From positions 32,577 through 96,576 of the forward strand of contig JAPYMA010001337.1 in assembly GCA_035041965.1 (NCBI GenBank): a stretch of 64,000 nucleotides of DNA, in the 5' to 3' direction. The stretch's first letter is position 1. The number at the start of each line of letters is the position of its first letter. Shown here in pieces: positions 1 to 11,012 of this stretch. Made by a program: the position numbers and the translations under genes. Below the pieces are notes generated by a model that saw only the letters and a program-made list of their open reading frames with translations, did not search any database and was not told where the DNA came from. The DNA is from Anisakis pegreffii (lineage: Eukaryota > Nematoda > Chromadorea > Rhabditida > Anisakidae).

Positions 1-232
1 ACAATTAGCATCTTCGTTTTATCTTCTTTAATGAAAATACCAAATTAATTAATAAGTCAATCGTATCATAACATTAGAATACAGCACCACGTCGCCTGAA
101 GAGAAAGCATTCGTTTCAGATCGAATAACTTAATGCTGATTCACCTTGAACACAACGAAACAATCACAAACGCTATATCAACTGTCATAAGTAAAACTAA
201 ACTAAGTCAACTGAAAAGTGAATACTTCATTA

Positions 233-2104
233 TTACCACCTTGGCGGACGGGATCTAGCGCCTCTATAGCCACCACCATAAATATATTTGACGATCATAC
301 GAGCACCGCCACGACCACGCGCACGAGGTGGTCGATTTGTTGTGCTCACTCCAGGCTTGTTTGTTCGCTTTGGACATACCTCAAACAAAAAATATATTAA
401 TATTTCATTCTCTGGCATCAAATTGGCTATGTAATTTAAACGGCTGCAAAACAGTCGGTTCATTCTTCACAGTTCGTTCGAACACACAATCAACTGAAAA
501 GTATTTATCTTGACTGAAACTGAGATTGCATTATAGATGGATCAGTGTGATTGAGAAGATGCTCTCAAGAAGAATTTTTCTTGCGATCATCCAGTAAAAA
601 AGACTCACTCACAGAGCACAAGTTTCGAAAATTCTAACCTTAATTTGGCGTCCACGGAAAAGGGAATCATCAAGCGCCATAGCCGTTTGTACAGATTCCT
701 TATCAGCAAATTCAATATAAGCGAATCTAGAATGCGAATATTTAACACTAACGTACATAAAACCCTTGAAAAATATTCACATAAGTTTAGAAAATGTTTA
801 AAATGCAAACCCCTTTGCATTACAAATTTGCTTTTCTTCCTCTTTTGCCATTCCAAACCTAACAGAAAAAACGTCCAAAGTTGTCTCTTAGTGTTACAGA
901 ATATAAAAACAAAGATTCAACCGTAAAAGCCTAAGTGTTACAGAAGTTCACAAAAATGTATTTAATGAATGAATAATGAAGTTGATGTCAAAAACTGTGA
1001 ATTCATGATCAATCGAATGTATAAAAAATGATTTTCAGAAATGGAAAAACATACCCTTTGGGATGTCCGGTATATTTGTCAGTAAGAATAGTTACTCTAT
1101 TAACTGAGCCACATCCATGGAAATGAGCTTCCAGTTCCTCTGCAGTTGAGCAATAGTCGACCTCAAATAAGACCATATCTCACATAAACTGAGAAAGGTT
1201 TCTACATGTGAGTATCTATTCAGCAATTCCTTACGAAGTAACTTTTAATTCGATGACTGTTAATTCAACAAGACCTTTTGACGATATTTCTAACGTTCTA
1301 ATAATTTCAACACTAAATTCAATTATGTAATAAATTGAATGATATTTATCGAAGTTATAACTACCTCATGATATCAAATACCTTCAACAAGGCCACTTTA
1401 AAAAGCTCAATTAAAAATGATTCCAGTGCTCATGGCATAAAACAGATACATACATTGCCAACATATATAGATCTGCTATCGGCTTCAACTTTCTCTTCCA
1501 TTGTTGCAGCTGGAGATAGTGTAAGTGAGCTGCTTGAGCTCATGTTCATATGTTTTTCGACATCAGTTTGCATTTGACGAATTAACTGCGCTTCCTCTTC
1601 TATTTCTTTCATGCGATTTGTCAACGCTTCCATATCCTTGAACATGAGTCAATTTTTGTTATTAAACAATTCATATCGCCTCTCATTTGTTCACTCTATT
1701 GAATTTTGTTTCATTCTATATAACAAAGACGGCTACCGTGTTTCCGGTCAAGTTTGATCACATTCGGTAGATAACTTAAACAACATGGTCAATACTGTCA
1801 GAAGCATAAAGAAAGATTGACCCGAGTGCTAAACATTTTAGTACTGAGATCTTTAGAATTGAACGAAGTAATCCGGAAATCTTCAAATACTGCCAGATAA
1901 TGCTTACGCACTAAATGCAGAACAAGTGGTTTAATATGTGTATATCACTCACAAACATTATCAGCAACACGTATGTTTAAAGCAATGAAAACTTACCGGA
2001 TCCTCGCTCATGTGATCACCTGAAGCAGCCAAATCGCTGGCGCCGTCGAGGATATCATCCTCTTCCAAACGTATGTCACCATCTTCGCCTGTTGCATCAG
2101 CCAT
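233..2104 (-). CDS. pabp-2: Nuclear poly(A)-binding protein PABPN1 / PABP-2
   Basis: Five exons: 2104-1997, 1636-1454, 1161-1055, 726-639 and 379-233 (stop TAA at 233-235). All junctions are GT-AG and phase-consistent, giving 210 residues. The order is an acidic N-terminus ([10 protein letters not shown]), a short coiled-coil helix around residues 37-70 ([15 protein letters not shown]), one RRM at about residues 92-167 with RNP2 IYVGNV and RNP1 GFAYIEF, then a short Arg/Gly-rich tail beginning [12 protein letters not shown]. This is the PABPN1 family layout: it binds growing poly(A) tails in the nucleus, stimulates poly(A) polymerase and sets tail length. The tail lacks the long vertebrate N-terminal alanine tract, and total length fits the short nematode form. 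The start is the first ATG of the acidic exon. No promoter element is evident upstream. Confidence 0.95.
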
Positions 2105-3676
2105 CTTTTTCAATAACTACTTCAATTTTTGCTTTTCAATTAACATCAACATATTTGAAATAAACGCAGTGGTGACGCAAAGCATAAATACAACCGAGTC
2201 TAATTAGTAAGATACAAACAGCAATGCTCGCATATATTTGCAACTGAAAATGACATCACTCCAACTATAATTATTAATCAATGCTCAACTAACAAATCAG
2301 AGCGATATTCTAAAAAATGTCGATGAATTTGTACCCTTCCGGAATACCAGTTACAGAAAACATGGCTTTTAAATTACACAGACAAAGAAGCATTCGAAAG
2401 TGTTCTCAGCTCATTGAAAGCAGGTTTCGAAATATAAAGTGGAACGACGAAACACAATGTCAAAAGCAAATTCGAAAATACTTATTACTACTGTTCACGT
2501 CTTTTCACATTACGAGTACATTGAAGAGGTTAAATTGGATGCATTTTTCAAACAATTTAATCGAATTGATCTCAACCACAGCAAAAACGATCAATTTTTA
2601 GCAAGTAAATATAACGCAGAACATAAAATTTCATTCGTGGACAAATTTATTCGCCATCTCTTAATAATTCGTTCACATTCGCACAACACTACCGTATGTT
2701 GACGCAATGCGACAGCATTTCTCAACTGACCATTAAATTCAAGCTTCCAAAGTAATTGCAAGAGCATTTTATAGTTCGGCTATGCGGGTCTAGGATAATC
2801 AGTTCTCCACCGAGTGGTCTCCTTACAGTGGTCTCCTTGTTAGAGTGTAGACCTGCTTATTGAACTCTTCATAGTTCGTCTCGATTCGATTCAAGCAATG
2901 CGAACGCATTTTCATCATTTCATGCGCTCATTACAAAAGGCGTACTATGATATCTTATGCTCTCGACTTCACACTGACAATGAGTAGTTTTCGTTTGTTT
3001 TGATGCGGTAACGCATAGTGCCTAGGTGACATGAGTAACCTAACTTAATTAAGTATTTAAATATTCCTGGTAATGTTTCTATCCGTTGCTGTTCCAAGGG
3101 GGTGGAGTGACTTGAACTTTCAAAGGCTCTTTCTGAATATACATACGTTCAGCTGCAACAACTTACGATTCTTGTTTTCATTCGTTGTGTTTTTATAATC
3201 ACGAATTTCCTCACTCAAAACATTATTCATAGTTCATTGGGATGGCTTGAGGTAACCGCAGTTTAGAGCTGTTGTGATGCTTAGCAAACGAGCAGCTATT
3301 GAAGCATCCCTCCTTATCTAAAATTGCGACAGAATGTTTTTTCACGACCTCATGGATAATTTTGCGGTAAACGTGTCTATGAAAAAAAGCGATGATGCAA
3401 GCAAACACCTGAACTCTAGATGAGCTTCAATCCCGTGGCTCAAGTCTCACTGTGAGCTGGGATGGATCCCGAGGTGACGCAAGGGTAAGATTCCGTTTGA
3501 GGCTGGTGAATAAGCCGAGCGCTCTTAATGAATACGTTAGCAATAAGAATAACACGTTATGATATCACCAGCCAGAAGAAAACGAATGCCGAATGTATTA
3601 TTTAGAATAATATTAAGTTGAGAGTTTACTTCGAAGGGTCAATGCATGTCACAAATGAACGTAACGTTAAAACAAA

Positions 3677-3886
3677 GGGAACACGACAATTGACCAAGCG
3701 ACAACTGCCAACACGATGTTTCGCCAAAAAAAGTCGGTCACACAAACTTCGTTTGGGTTCGCAGTGCGAACGCTTAGGCATACGCTGAGGCTACGCTTAC
3801 GTTCAACCTAGACGAAGTTTGTGTGACCGACTTTTTTTGGCGAAACATCGTGTTGGCAGATGTCGCTTGGTCAATTGTCGTAGACC
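3677..3886. mobile_element. MULE-like foldback MITE with 10-bp target duplication
   Basis: Two near-perfect inverted arms, 3684-3752 and 3812-3880, match over 69 bp with one mismatch and enclose a 59-bp spacer. The arms end in CTACGACAATTG-type termini. The ten bases TTAAAACAAA occur directly on both sides, at 3667-3676 and 3887-3896. Long terminal inverted repeats with a 9-11 bp target duplication are typical of non-autonomous Mutator-like elements. No coding capacity is present. The high arm identity suggests recent activity or conversion. A diverged relative with the same TCTACGACA terminus lies at 9719-9836. Confidence 0.75.
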
Positions 3887-4039
3887 TTAAAACAAAACAG
3901 TAAAATAACATCAAATACCACAATAAAGGCATTATTCACGTAATACGCACACAAAATGATGAATGTGTTCGAACTGCTCGAATCGAACCGAAACGAACTA
4001 TTGGGTTGAATAAGTGGGTACTGCGCCTCGTTATTCATA

Positions 4040-4290
4040 GATCTTTAATTTTCTGAAGGTATGTGTGTCATTCAATATTGATCACCATACCCATAGCATG
4101 TGAAGGGTACAATCTTAATGAAATCCTGCTCCGCAGTTTCCCCCGTTAGCAAGTCCATTTTTGGTGCCATTAGATATAAAAGGATCTCGGCTGTCTAATA
4201 ATAATAACTGTTGCTGACCGATGATACTCCGTTATTCAGAAGCGTCGCTGAGTGTTGATCACCATTCCCACAACATGCGCAGAGCACTTG
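4040..4290. repeat. Diverged direct duplication (two copies)
   Basis: Roughly 70-bp stretches around 4030-4115 and 4205-4295 share GTTATTCA and then TTGATCACCAT-CCCA-A-CATG-G. No function is visible. This could be an old tandem duplication or two fragments of one dispersed repeat. Confidence 0.4.
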
Positions 4291-5035
4291 GTAGGCAGCT
4301 AAATATCCGTCACCCTAACTGTGCGTAAAATGGAAGCCAGTTATGGAGAAGGGGGGAGAGATTTTGAGCTGAGGGAGGAGCAGAAATAAGACTGAATATA
4401 TCTGCAGTTTTACGATGTATGACGTAAAGACAAGACTTCCTTCAAATTTCCTTTTCGGTGAAATTGCGTTCAATGTCCCTCCACCCAACTCCAGGCTCAT
4501 CTTTGTTTACCGTGAGTAGTACTCCAGAAAGCTCTAGATTCCACTCATCTTCACCCCTTATTACGGACACAAAATTTGAATTCTGAGAAAGGCTTGGCCA
4601 AACTTCCATCCTGGATCCGAAGCTTCGAATTTCTGGATGAATGTCGATCCTAGAAGTGAAATTTCGATTCTATAAATGATACAGTTGGAAAGTTTCTATG
4701 AGGCTCAATAAATCATACGATTCGAACAAATGACATATTCTCAGCAACGCCAATTGATTCCGTCCAAAACTAACGACAAGCTGTCGTCGGACGCTTCGTC
4801 ATGTTTTCAAAAAACAATTTTGCTTGTAGCGACGCTAAAAAGTTGTTCACATAAAGTATATTTGAACTGTCCATCTGCACAAGTACAATTTTAACAGTAT
4901 AAAACGACATATCCAGTGAAATAATGAGTACAACAATGTATGCAAACGAATTTTTATTAAAAACACAACTGAACAATACGAAATGGACATAGTGTTTGTG
5001 AGATAACAGTTTACGCTCTTTGTGCTTTTGGATTT

Positions 5036-8000
5036 TTAACTCTTAACGCTCTTCTTTTGCTTCCAATTCCCTGCAAATGCAATCTCTGAATATTGTCAAG
5101 GAAATTCACGCTCATTCAAAATTAAAAGATATTTTAATTTTTTTTTGAATTCTGCGTTCTATGATATTATATAATGATGAGTAGACGCGTCACCCACACT
5201 CCTTTTTCTTCTCTGAATCAATGCCTCCCTTTCTATGGATCTGTATTCAGATACAATAAGTTGCAATCAATTGACTCACTATTCACCGTATTGTACAATA
5301 CGGTGAATAGTGAGTCAATCTGAATTGCCGCCAATTGAAATCAGAATTAAGCCCAGGCTTAAGAACTCTGGTCGAAACTCACGCTCACCTATTTTTGACG
5401 GCCAGTAATTTTTTGCGTTATTTTTGGTCTGATAATTTTGTTGAAGAATTAAATCGGCCAAATGCTCACCTTACTGTATAAAAATATCGAAGTTTGCTAG
5501 AAATCTTAGAATGATTCCGATATGTGGTAATCATTACCGAATATGAAAAATATCTTTCAAGGAACACTTGAAAACGAACTGTATTTACCTTCTCTAACTT
5601 TTTCGAACAATGTGGCGCTATATTGTTCTTCACTGGAATCAGAACCAGCACTCTGATCTTTTAACTCATTGAAAATTTGATCTTTCCGTCTCGCCTGATC
5701 TTCCCATTTCATACGATTTTCGAAGAAGTACAACATTTCTCGTTTCGCTTCCAATTCTGCTTTTTGTCTCTTTATTTCTTTTATTCTCAAACGACAGTTC
5801 AGTGCTTCGGCCTTGAAAGGTAAATAAACCTATATTTAGACGCCAGTTACCACAGAAAAAAAGCAATCAGCTCATCAAATACAAGCAAGTTGATCGGGAA
5901 TCTCCAAAATTCGTCGTTTAGAGTATATACAAAATTTACTGAACAAATCATATACGAGCGAATGGAATTTATGAAGTGATTTTTAACCGATACGTCACAC
6001 ATCACCTATTCAGACATCAGTCGGCTGATTTCTTTCTTGAGAAAACAATCAAATCGGTCGTGATGGGGGTGAGAAGATGATTTTTTTTTGAAAACCAGCT
6101 GAAAGTACAAACCTGAGCACTTATAAGCGCTACACGTTGAGCAGTCCAATCTTTGAATAACTTCTTTTGTGTGTCCATTATTTTCTTTTCCTCACTCGGC
6201 TGTACTCTTCTGATTTGCTCTTCAAGCAAACTACACAGTGACGCTGATGAGACATTGTCCAAAAGGGTACATTCATCAAGTTTCTCCTTTAAAAAACAAC
6301 ATTCTGAATTTGTAAAAAGGATCAGAATTTGAAAAACATCACGGAAACATACTCTACACCGTTGAAGCCATATGCATATGACCATATTATATTACAGCTT
6401 AAAGCGCATTTGCACATACATTGGAAACGGTTGAGGAATGATGGCTGCATGATGAGGTGAGGGGTTGTATGGAGATATAAGGATCCTACAAAACAAAACA
6501 GAAACCCATTCGCTTTTAGGCATAACAGTTTATGCAATCCTTCTAACATAATTATACCCATTCATGCCTGAGCTGCCTCAAAAAAAAAAAAAGAAGAGAG
6601 AAACAATTCACACTATCATTCAGTAGTCGGAGCTGGGACCTGTACGGCAATTTTCCTCGGATCTGAACTGCTCCTGAGTCGGAGCCAGAGCGGAGGACAT
6701 ATCAGCTCTGGAGCCAAAAATGAGATTTAAGACGCACTGCTGGGGATCAGAAATTGAGAAAAGCGTAACTGGAGCCAGAGGCGGAGTCGTATTTCGAAAA
6801 ACACGAAGCTAGAGCCGGAATTTCCATGCTGAGACAAAATTCTGAAATGTGGGGAGCTGGAGCAGAAGCCGAAATTTTGAGAGTACGGAGCTGGAGCAGG
6901 AGCCGAAATTTTGAGAGTACGGAGCTGGAGCAGGAGCCGAAATTTTGAGAGTACGGAGCTGGAGCAGGAGCCGAAATTTTGAGAGTACGGAGCTGGAGCA
7001 GGAGCCGAAATTTTGAGAGTACGGAGCTGGAGCAGGAGCCGAAATTTTGAGAGTACGGAGCTGCAGCTGGAGAATGAGCTAGAGTAGACTGTACTTTTGC
7101 AAATTTACGAAACTTTAATCGAGAGAAAACTGATATGGTCTTCATTGTTTATTTCATATAAGAGTGATGTAAGCATCACTCGTACCCTATTCGACGTCAC
7201 AAGTGGCAAAGTTGTTTCTATACATACTGTTTCATCAATACATCCAAGTGGAATCGAGGGGGGATCAATCTGTACTTTACCGCACAATTCGAGGGAGTAC
7301 CTCGTTATGCGAATTCCCCTTTCAGTTCAGCTCATTTCCACTTATTCATCACAGCTGTGATCTGTATCATTGTTGATATACTGAACGTTGTCATTACCAC
7401 AGTTTTGGTCATTACCGTCGCTCGTTTTTCTGTTCTGAGCTTATTTTACCCCTGTTCATCTGTGCTCTTATGTATATTAAACACTTAAGTTGGAGCATGA
7501 ACCGCAGTTGGGGTCGAAAAAGTGCGAACTATAATTAGGAATTCGAAAATTCAGTTTTGGAGCAAAGATCGGGACCTAACTTCTAGAACATATGAAGCCG
7601 GAGGCAAAATCTTTAAAAAATGCAGGACCAGAAATTTGAAAAAAGCGGGGCCGGAATCCAAAAAAAGTGCGAAATCAGAGTTGTAGAAAGAGCCGAAATT
7701 TTGAAAAGTGCGGATCTGGAGCCCAGCCAGAGCGAAAATTCAAAAAATGTAGAGCTGGAGACGAAACTTTTAGAAACGCCAGGCCAGAGCTGGGTTATTT
7801 TTTCAAATTATGCATCGCTGATTACACCTAGTGCACAGGCTTGATTTCAGCTGAACATCTGCACGTTGGAAATAATCATTTAATGATACTGAAAAGAAGT
7901 TAGTGAAACAAGTGGGATAATTAATTCACCAAAAGTTGTTCATTAAATTTCTGGTTGGATTCGCCTTCTGTTGTGAGTCTCCGTTGAAGTTCCTTTCGAC

Positions 8001-9615
8001 ACAAGTCGATGGCAGACGGTAATAAAGGTGATCCACTTTCCGCGATTTTTGCGAATTCGTCAAAGTGACCGTACAGTAAAGTACCGATGAGTTTAACGCT
8101 ATCAACAACACTCTTCTCAGATAATGATGAACACTCTTTCAGCATCCACAAAAGTGTTTTGCCAAGTAAACGATCAGTATCGACAATATCATAATGATCA
8201 TCCGAGTATTCGTTTTTCAAATAGGCTAACCTCATGATTTCCTAAAAAAGAAATCGTGATATATGAATTAGTGTTTAAAAAGTATTTTGTTCCGCACGAA
8301 CATAGCAGTTTTTTTCAATATCACTCGCTCCCATGAAAGAAAATTCAACATGTGCAAATTCAAGTTGAATGGTGAGAATGAGTGCTTGTCTTAAACGGTA
8401 TGTTACTTTAAATGGAGAAGTTATTCAAGAATCAAACAAGCAGAAATAAACATACAACATCTTCTTCATTGGAATCGTCTTCTGACGTGTCCGATGACGA
8501 CTCGTTATTGGTAGCAAAGACTCTTTGTTCGGGTGGCAACTCAAGGCATCGAACGGTTGCATATACTGATAAGAGATTAAGCAATTCACACGAGAACATC
8601 TCTTGCTGCATAACAAAACTTACTACCCTTGCTGCACCTGAATCATGAAACTTTAAAATGCACTTGACCTGAATGAGTATTTTATTCAGGTGCAATGGAT
8701 TTTACAATCAGAGGATGATATCATTACCAACAAATTGTTGTTATTGTTTTTCTTAGAAGTTAAAATTAAAATGTAGAGGTTACCTGCAAAATTTTTTGTT
8801 TCCAACAGATGATCGATTGCAAGGCAAGCAGAATGTTCATTGAGGAAAACGCCATAATTTATCTGTAATCATTCACCAATAAGAACCTTTACAAACAGTT
8901 CGAATATTCCGAGCTAATCTTTGATATCCATGTATTTCAGCCGATACCTATTCCATTGAAGCCGGCTGAGTATTAGACAGGCCCACGTGCAATAACTGAT
9001 CATAGACATACTCTGTCGTAAAATATTCAACTAATTACATGTCCCCATTACCATACTGATCAAACTGAATAATCAGCCGAACAATTAATAAGCAATAACG
9101 AACCGTATCATTCAATAATTTGAAAAGCCAATCTACAGCGTTATGTTTAAGTATAGTTCGTACTAATGCGTACTCAGTCGACTGCAATGTATCAGCCGTG
9201 TTTGATGTGTGCCTCAATCGATATACCAGATCGATTAAGTCTTCAAGCTGATCCTTTTCTTCTGCGGCACATACCGCTGCATCAACGTCGACTGCACTTC
9301 AATAACCACCTTTACTGTTACATTCAATTTAGAATTCGATCAAACTAAGCATGCAGTTGAATAAAGCACGCAGTAAGGAAACGATTAAAAAAAGCATTCG
9401 GATATACACCTGGCTGTGCCTCCGCCCAGGAATTTTTTCTGCACTGCTGCAACCCATTCATAATCACCGCCAAGAGCTAACATATCCAGTGTTTGATGCC
9501 GCAATGCCCATTCCTCGTTCAGCGAAAAGCGCTCAGTTAAGAAGTTACGCCGCGTTAAGTGCACTGCACCACGTGTTGACCGAATGAAACGTGAACTGTA
9601 TCGCAATGCAAGCAT
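5036..9615 (-). CDS. mrps-27: Mitochondrial small ribosomal subunit protein mS27 (MRPS27)
   Basis: Eight exons: 9615-9410, 9296-9104, 8862-8784, 8637-8456, 8241-7930, 6286-6113, 5811-5589 and 5070-5036. Every junction is phase-consistent, giving 467 residues (human about 414). The first exon encodes a basic, Arg/Ser-rich mitochondrial-targeting-like start (LALRYSSRFIRSTRGAVHL). The middle resembles MRPS27 helical repeats (LINYGVF-like block after the LNDT junction, compare VQYGIFPD in human). The C-terminal third is a charged coiled coil (RIKEIKRQKAELEAKREM). mS27 is a PPR-like protein of the mitoribosomal small subunit. A TTTTCAG acceptor at 9631-9632 sits 15 nt upstream of the ATG with no upstream exon required, as expected for spliced-leader trans-splicing. 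The last 10-residue exon is the least certain. The 1.6-kb intron after residue ~324 contains a hAT-like insertion. Confidence 0.85.
5270..5319. repeat. Perfect 50-bp palindrome with no loop
   Basis: Bases 5270-5294 are exactly the reverse complement of 5295-5319, centred on TTGTACAA. The core unit reads TTGACTCACTATTCACCG on each arm. It lies in the last intron of MRPS27 (5071-5588). A zero-spacer palindrome of this length is rarely stable in clones. It may be a tiny foldback element, a replication or cruciform site, or a hairpin-sequencing artefact. Each half contains TGACTCA, the AP-1 consensus, so bound factors would see it in mirrored pairs. Confidence 0.9.
6559..7820. mobile_element. hAT-like non-autonomous element with minisatellite body
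   Basis: The left terminus CATTCATGCCTGAGCT and right terminus (reverse complement CAGCGATGCATAA) match the ends of the element at 24884-25470 (CAGTGATGCCT). Flanking eight bases are ATTATACC (6551-6558) and ATTACACC (7821-7828), a 7/8 target duplication expected for hAT elements. The body is dominated by GGAGC-rich repeats, including a 34-bp tandem array at 6871-7063, while 7090-7480 is a non-repetitive insert. No transposase is visible. It sits in an MRPS27 intron. Confidence 0.65.
6871..7063. repeat. 34-bp minisatellite, about 5.7 copies
   Basis: The unit starts GAAATTTTGAGAGTACGGAG and continues CTGGAGCAGGAGCC. Copies begin at 6871, 6905, 6939, 6973, 7007 and 7041 (partial) and are essentially identical. 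Because 34 is not a multiple of three, the open frame across it cycles through all three readings of one unit, which explains its long spurious translation. Flanks carry diverged versions of the same unit. Confidence 0.95.
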
Positions 9616-9718
9616 ATTCGCACATCGAATCTGAAAATAAAAAACAATTAGCACGCTTCCCTCCGCATATCTTTTCCGTCAAAAGTGAAACGTGATGCAT
9701 TCAGTCACCGACAAATGC

Positions 9719-9836
9719 ATCTACGACAAGTCTAACTTCGACAAAAAGTATCAATGATGAGACACGCGTTATCATAGACTTTCACGGTGCAAATTGTCTG
9801 AGTGGCACTTGTCACGAGGCAAAATGTCGTAGACCC
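9719..9836. mobile_element. Diverged relative of the MULE-like MITE
   Basis: The left edge ATCTACGACAAGTC (from 9719) and right edge ATGTCGTAGACCC (to 9836) are inverted copies of the TCTACGACA terminus seen in the foldback element at 3677-3886. GGGTCTACGATAA recurs at 9861-9873. The interior is unrelated and no clear target duplication was found. Confidence 0.4.
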
Positions 9837-10123
9837 TTTCATTTTATTTATAACACACGTCGGGTCTACGATAACTACAATTGAACCCGCAACAGCTGCA
9901 CCGCGCTAGTTGATCACTTGCCGGGGAGGTCCAATTATCGGTCATCGCACATGTGAGTGGGCCCATGGATTAAGACGTTCTGCCACAGCTCTTTACACAT
10001 AATTGCAACCGCTTTTTCGAACCAGAAGAACTACTTCAACTTAAACTAGTTGAAAACGTTGCTTGCAGATAATAGTGAAATATACAACGAGAGATAGACC
10101 AACACCAAGTAGCAACTAAGTAG

Positions 10124-10460
10124 TAGTGATGGCATCCGACCGACGGTCGGTTGGAAAGATCCGACAATTTCGGTGGAGATTCTGACATTCGGATTCTGAT
10201 TGAACAAGGTTGGTCGGAATGATAAAATGCGAATTTGGTCAGTCGGAATTAGGGTTGGCAAAATTTCGACGTTTTTTCAATCCCGGGATAATCCCAGGAT
10301 CGAACAATTTTTGTAAAAAACTTAAATCCCGGGATCGGGATCAGAAATGAAATCCCGGAATCCCGTGCAAACCCTATTTGGAATTCTGACTGTCGGAATA
10401 ATAAAAAGTCATGTCAGTCGGATTCCGACCGGCAGGAAATTTCACTTAGATTCCATCAGC
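10124..10460. mobile_element. hAT-like MITE fragment of the CGGTCGGAAT family, interrupted
   Basis: It begins TAGTGATGGCATCCGACC, matching the left end of the complete element at 45242-45471, and is filled with GGTCGGAAT / ATTCCGACC words in both orientations. A second element (10250-10376) splits it. The expected right terminus GGATG-CATCACTA was not found, so this copy seems truncated. Confidence 0.5.
10250..10376. mobile_element. Nested 127-bp hAT-like MITE
   Basis: Terminal inverted repeats TAGGGTTGGCA (left) and TGCAAACCCTA (right) enclose internal palindromic TCCCGGGAT words. The eight flanking bases are GTCGGAAT (10242-10249) and TTTGGAAT (10377-10384), matching at 6 of 8 positions. 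TAGGGTTGGCA resembles hAT-type termini. It sits inside the CGGTCGGAAT-family element, so it inserted later. Confidence 0.6.
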
Positions 10461-11012
10461 AGTATTGGGGTCATCATCTTTGAACTATCGCTGTTCTCAG
10501 GTTTGCCCAATAACATGGCGGTTTCTTTGCACTATCCGAATCTCCAGATTCTTTACTTTCATAAAAGTATATGCGTTGTCTGGCGATTTTGGTTACAGTA
10601 GAGAGAAATAGCTAATGTTCTGAAAATGTCTCACTTACTCGGCAGTGCTGATTTCAGTTCACTGAATCCGTATTGATCAATATGTAGTTTAGTTTAGCAG
10701 TATCAGGGTTACCATCTTTTAACCATTGGTTTTAATGATTATACTCAGTAAAATGGTGGTTTCTTCATACCATTGGATTCTTCTGTTTCTCTGGTTTCAG
10801 AAAAGTATATATGTCGTCGGGGGATTTTGTTCTCTACAGGTAATATTGACGACTTTGTGCATTATTCATATCATATTGAGACAACACTTTCCAACTAGCT
10901 TATATTTAGGTTCACCCGGAAGCAGACCAATTTCTTCACAGTTGCAGATTTTCGACATTTTCTATTTTGAGAAAAGCGTACGTATTTTCTGGCGATCGAT
11001 TCTAACTTCAGA
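10457..11012. repeat. Diverged tandem duplication of a ~240-bp unit (2 to 3 copies)
   Basis: Copy 1 (about 10457-10601) and copy 2 (about 10695-10842) share AGCAGTAT-GGGT-A-CATCTTT, ATGG-GGTTTCTT, GGATTCTT-like and AAAAGTATAT-CGT-G-C-GG-GATTTTG. A third, shorter copy near 10935-11012 has GAAAAGCGTACGTATTTTCTGGCGAT. Stop codons interrupt all frames. It may be a decayed duplicated exon or a satellite seed. Confidence 0.55.

Larger units (their letters stand above)
2105..5035. other. Intergenic region between PABPN1 and MRPS27
   Basis: No convincing coding exon was found on either strand. It holds a foldback MITE at 3677-3886 and a diverged direct repeat near 4040-4290. The words TAGATGAGCTTCAA near 3418 and at about 12274 suggest a further dispersed repeat. 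Short open frames here lack splice sites and protein-like composition. Confidence 0.6.

Noticed and set aside
6747..7145. 132-residue minus-strand open frame with repeated QNFGSCSSS / LKISAPAP text
   Set aside because: It is the translation of the 34-bp minisatellite inside a mobile element. The unit is not a multiple of three and no start or splice context fits.
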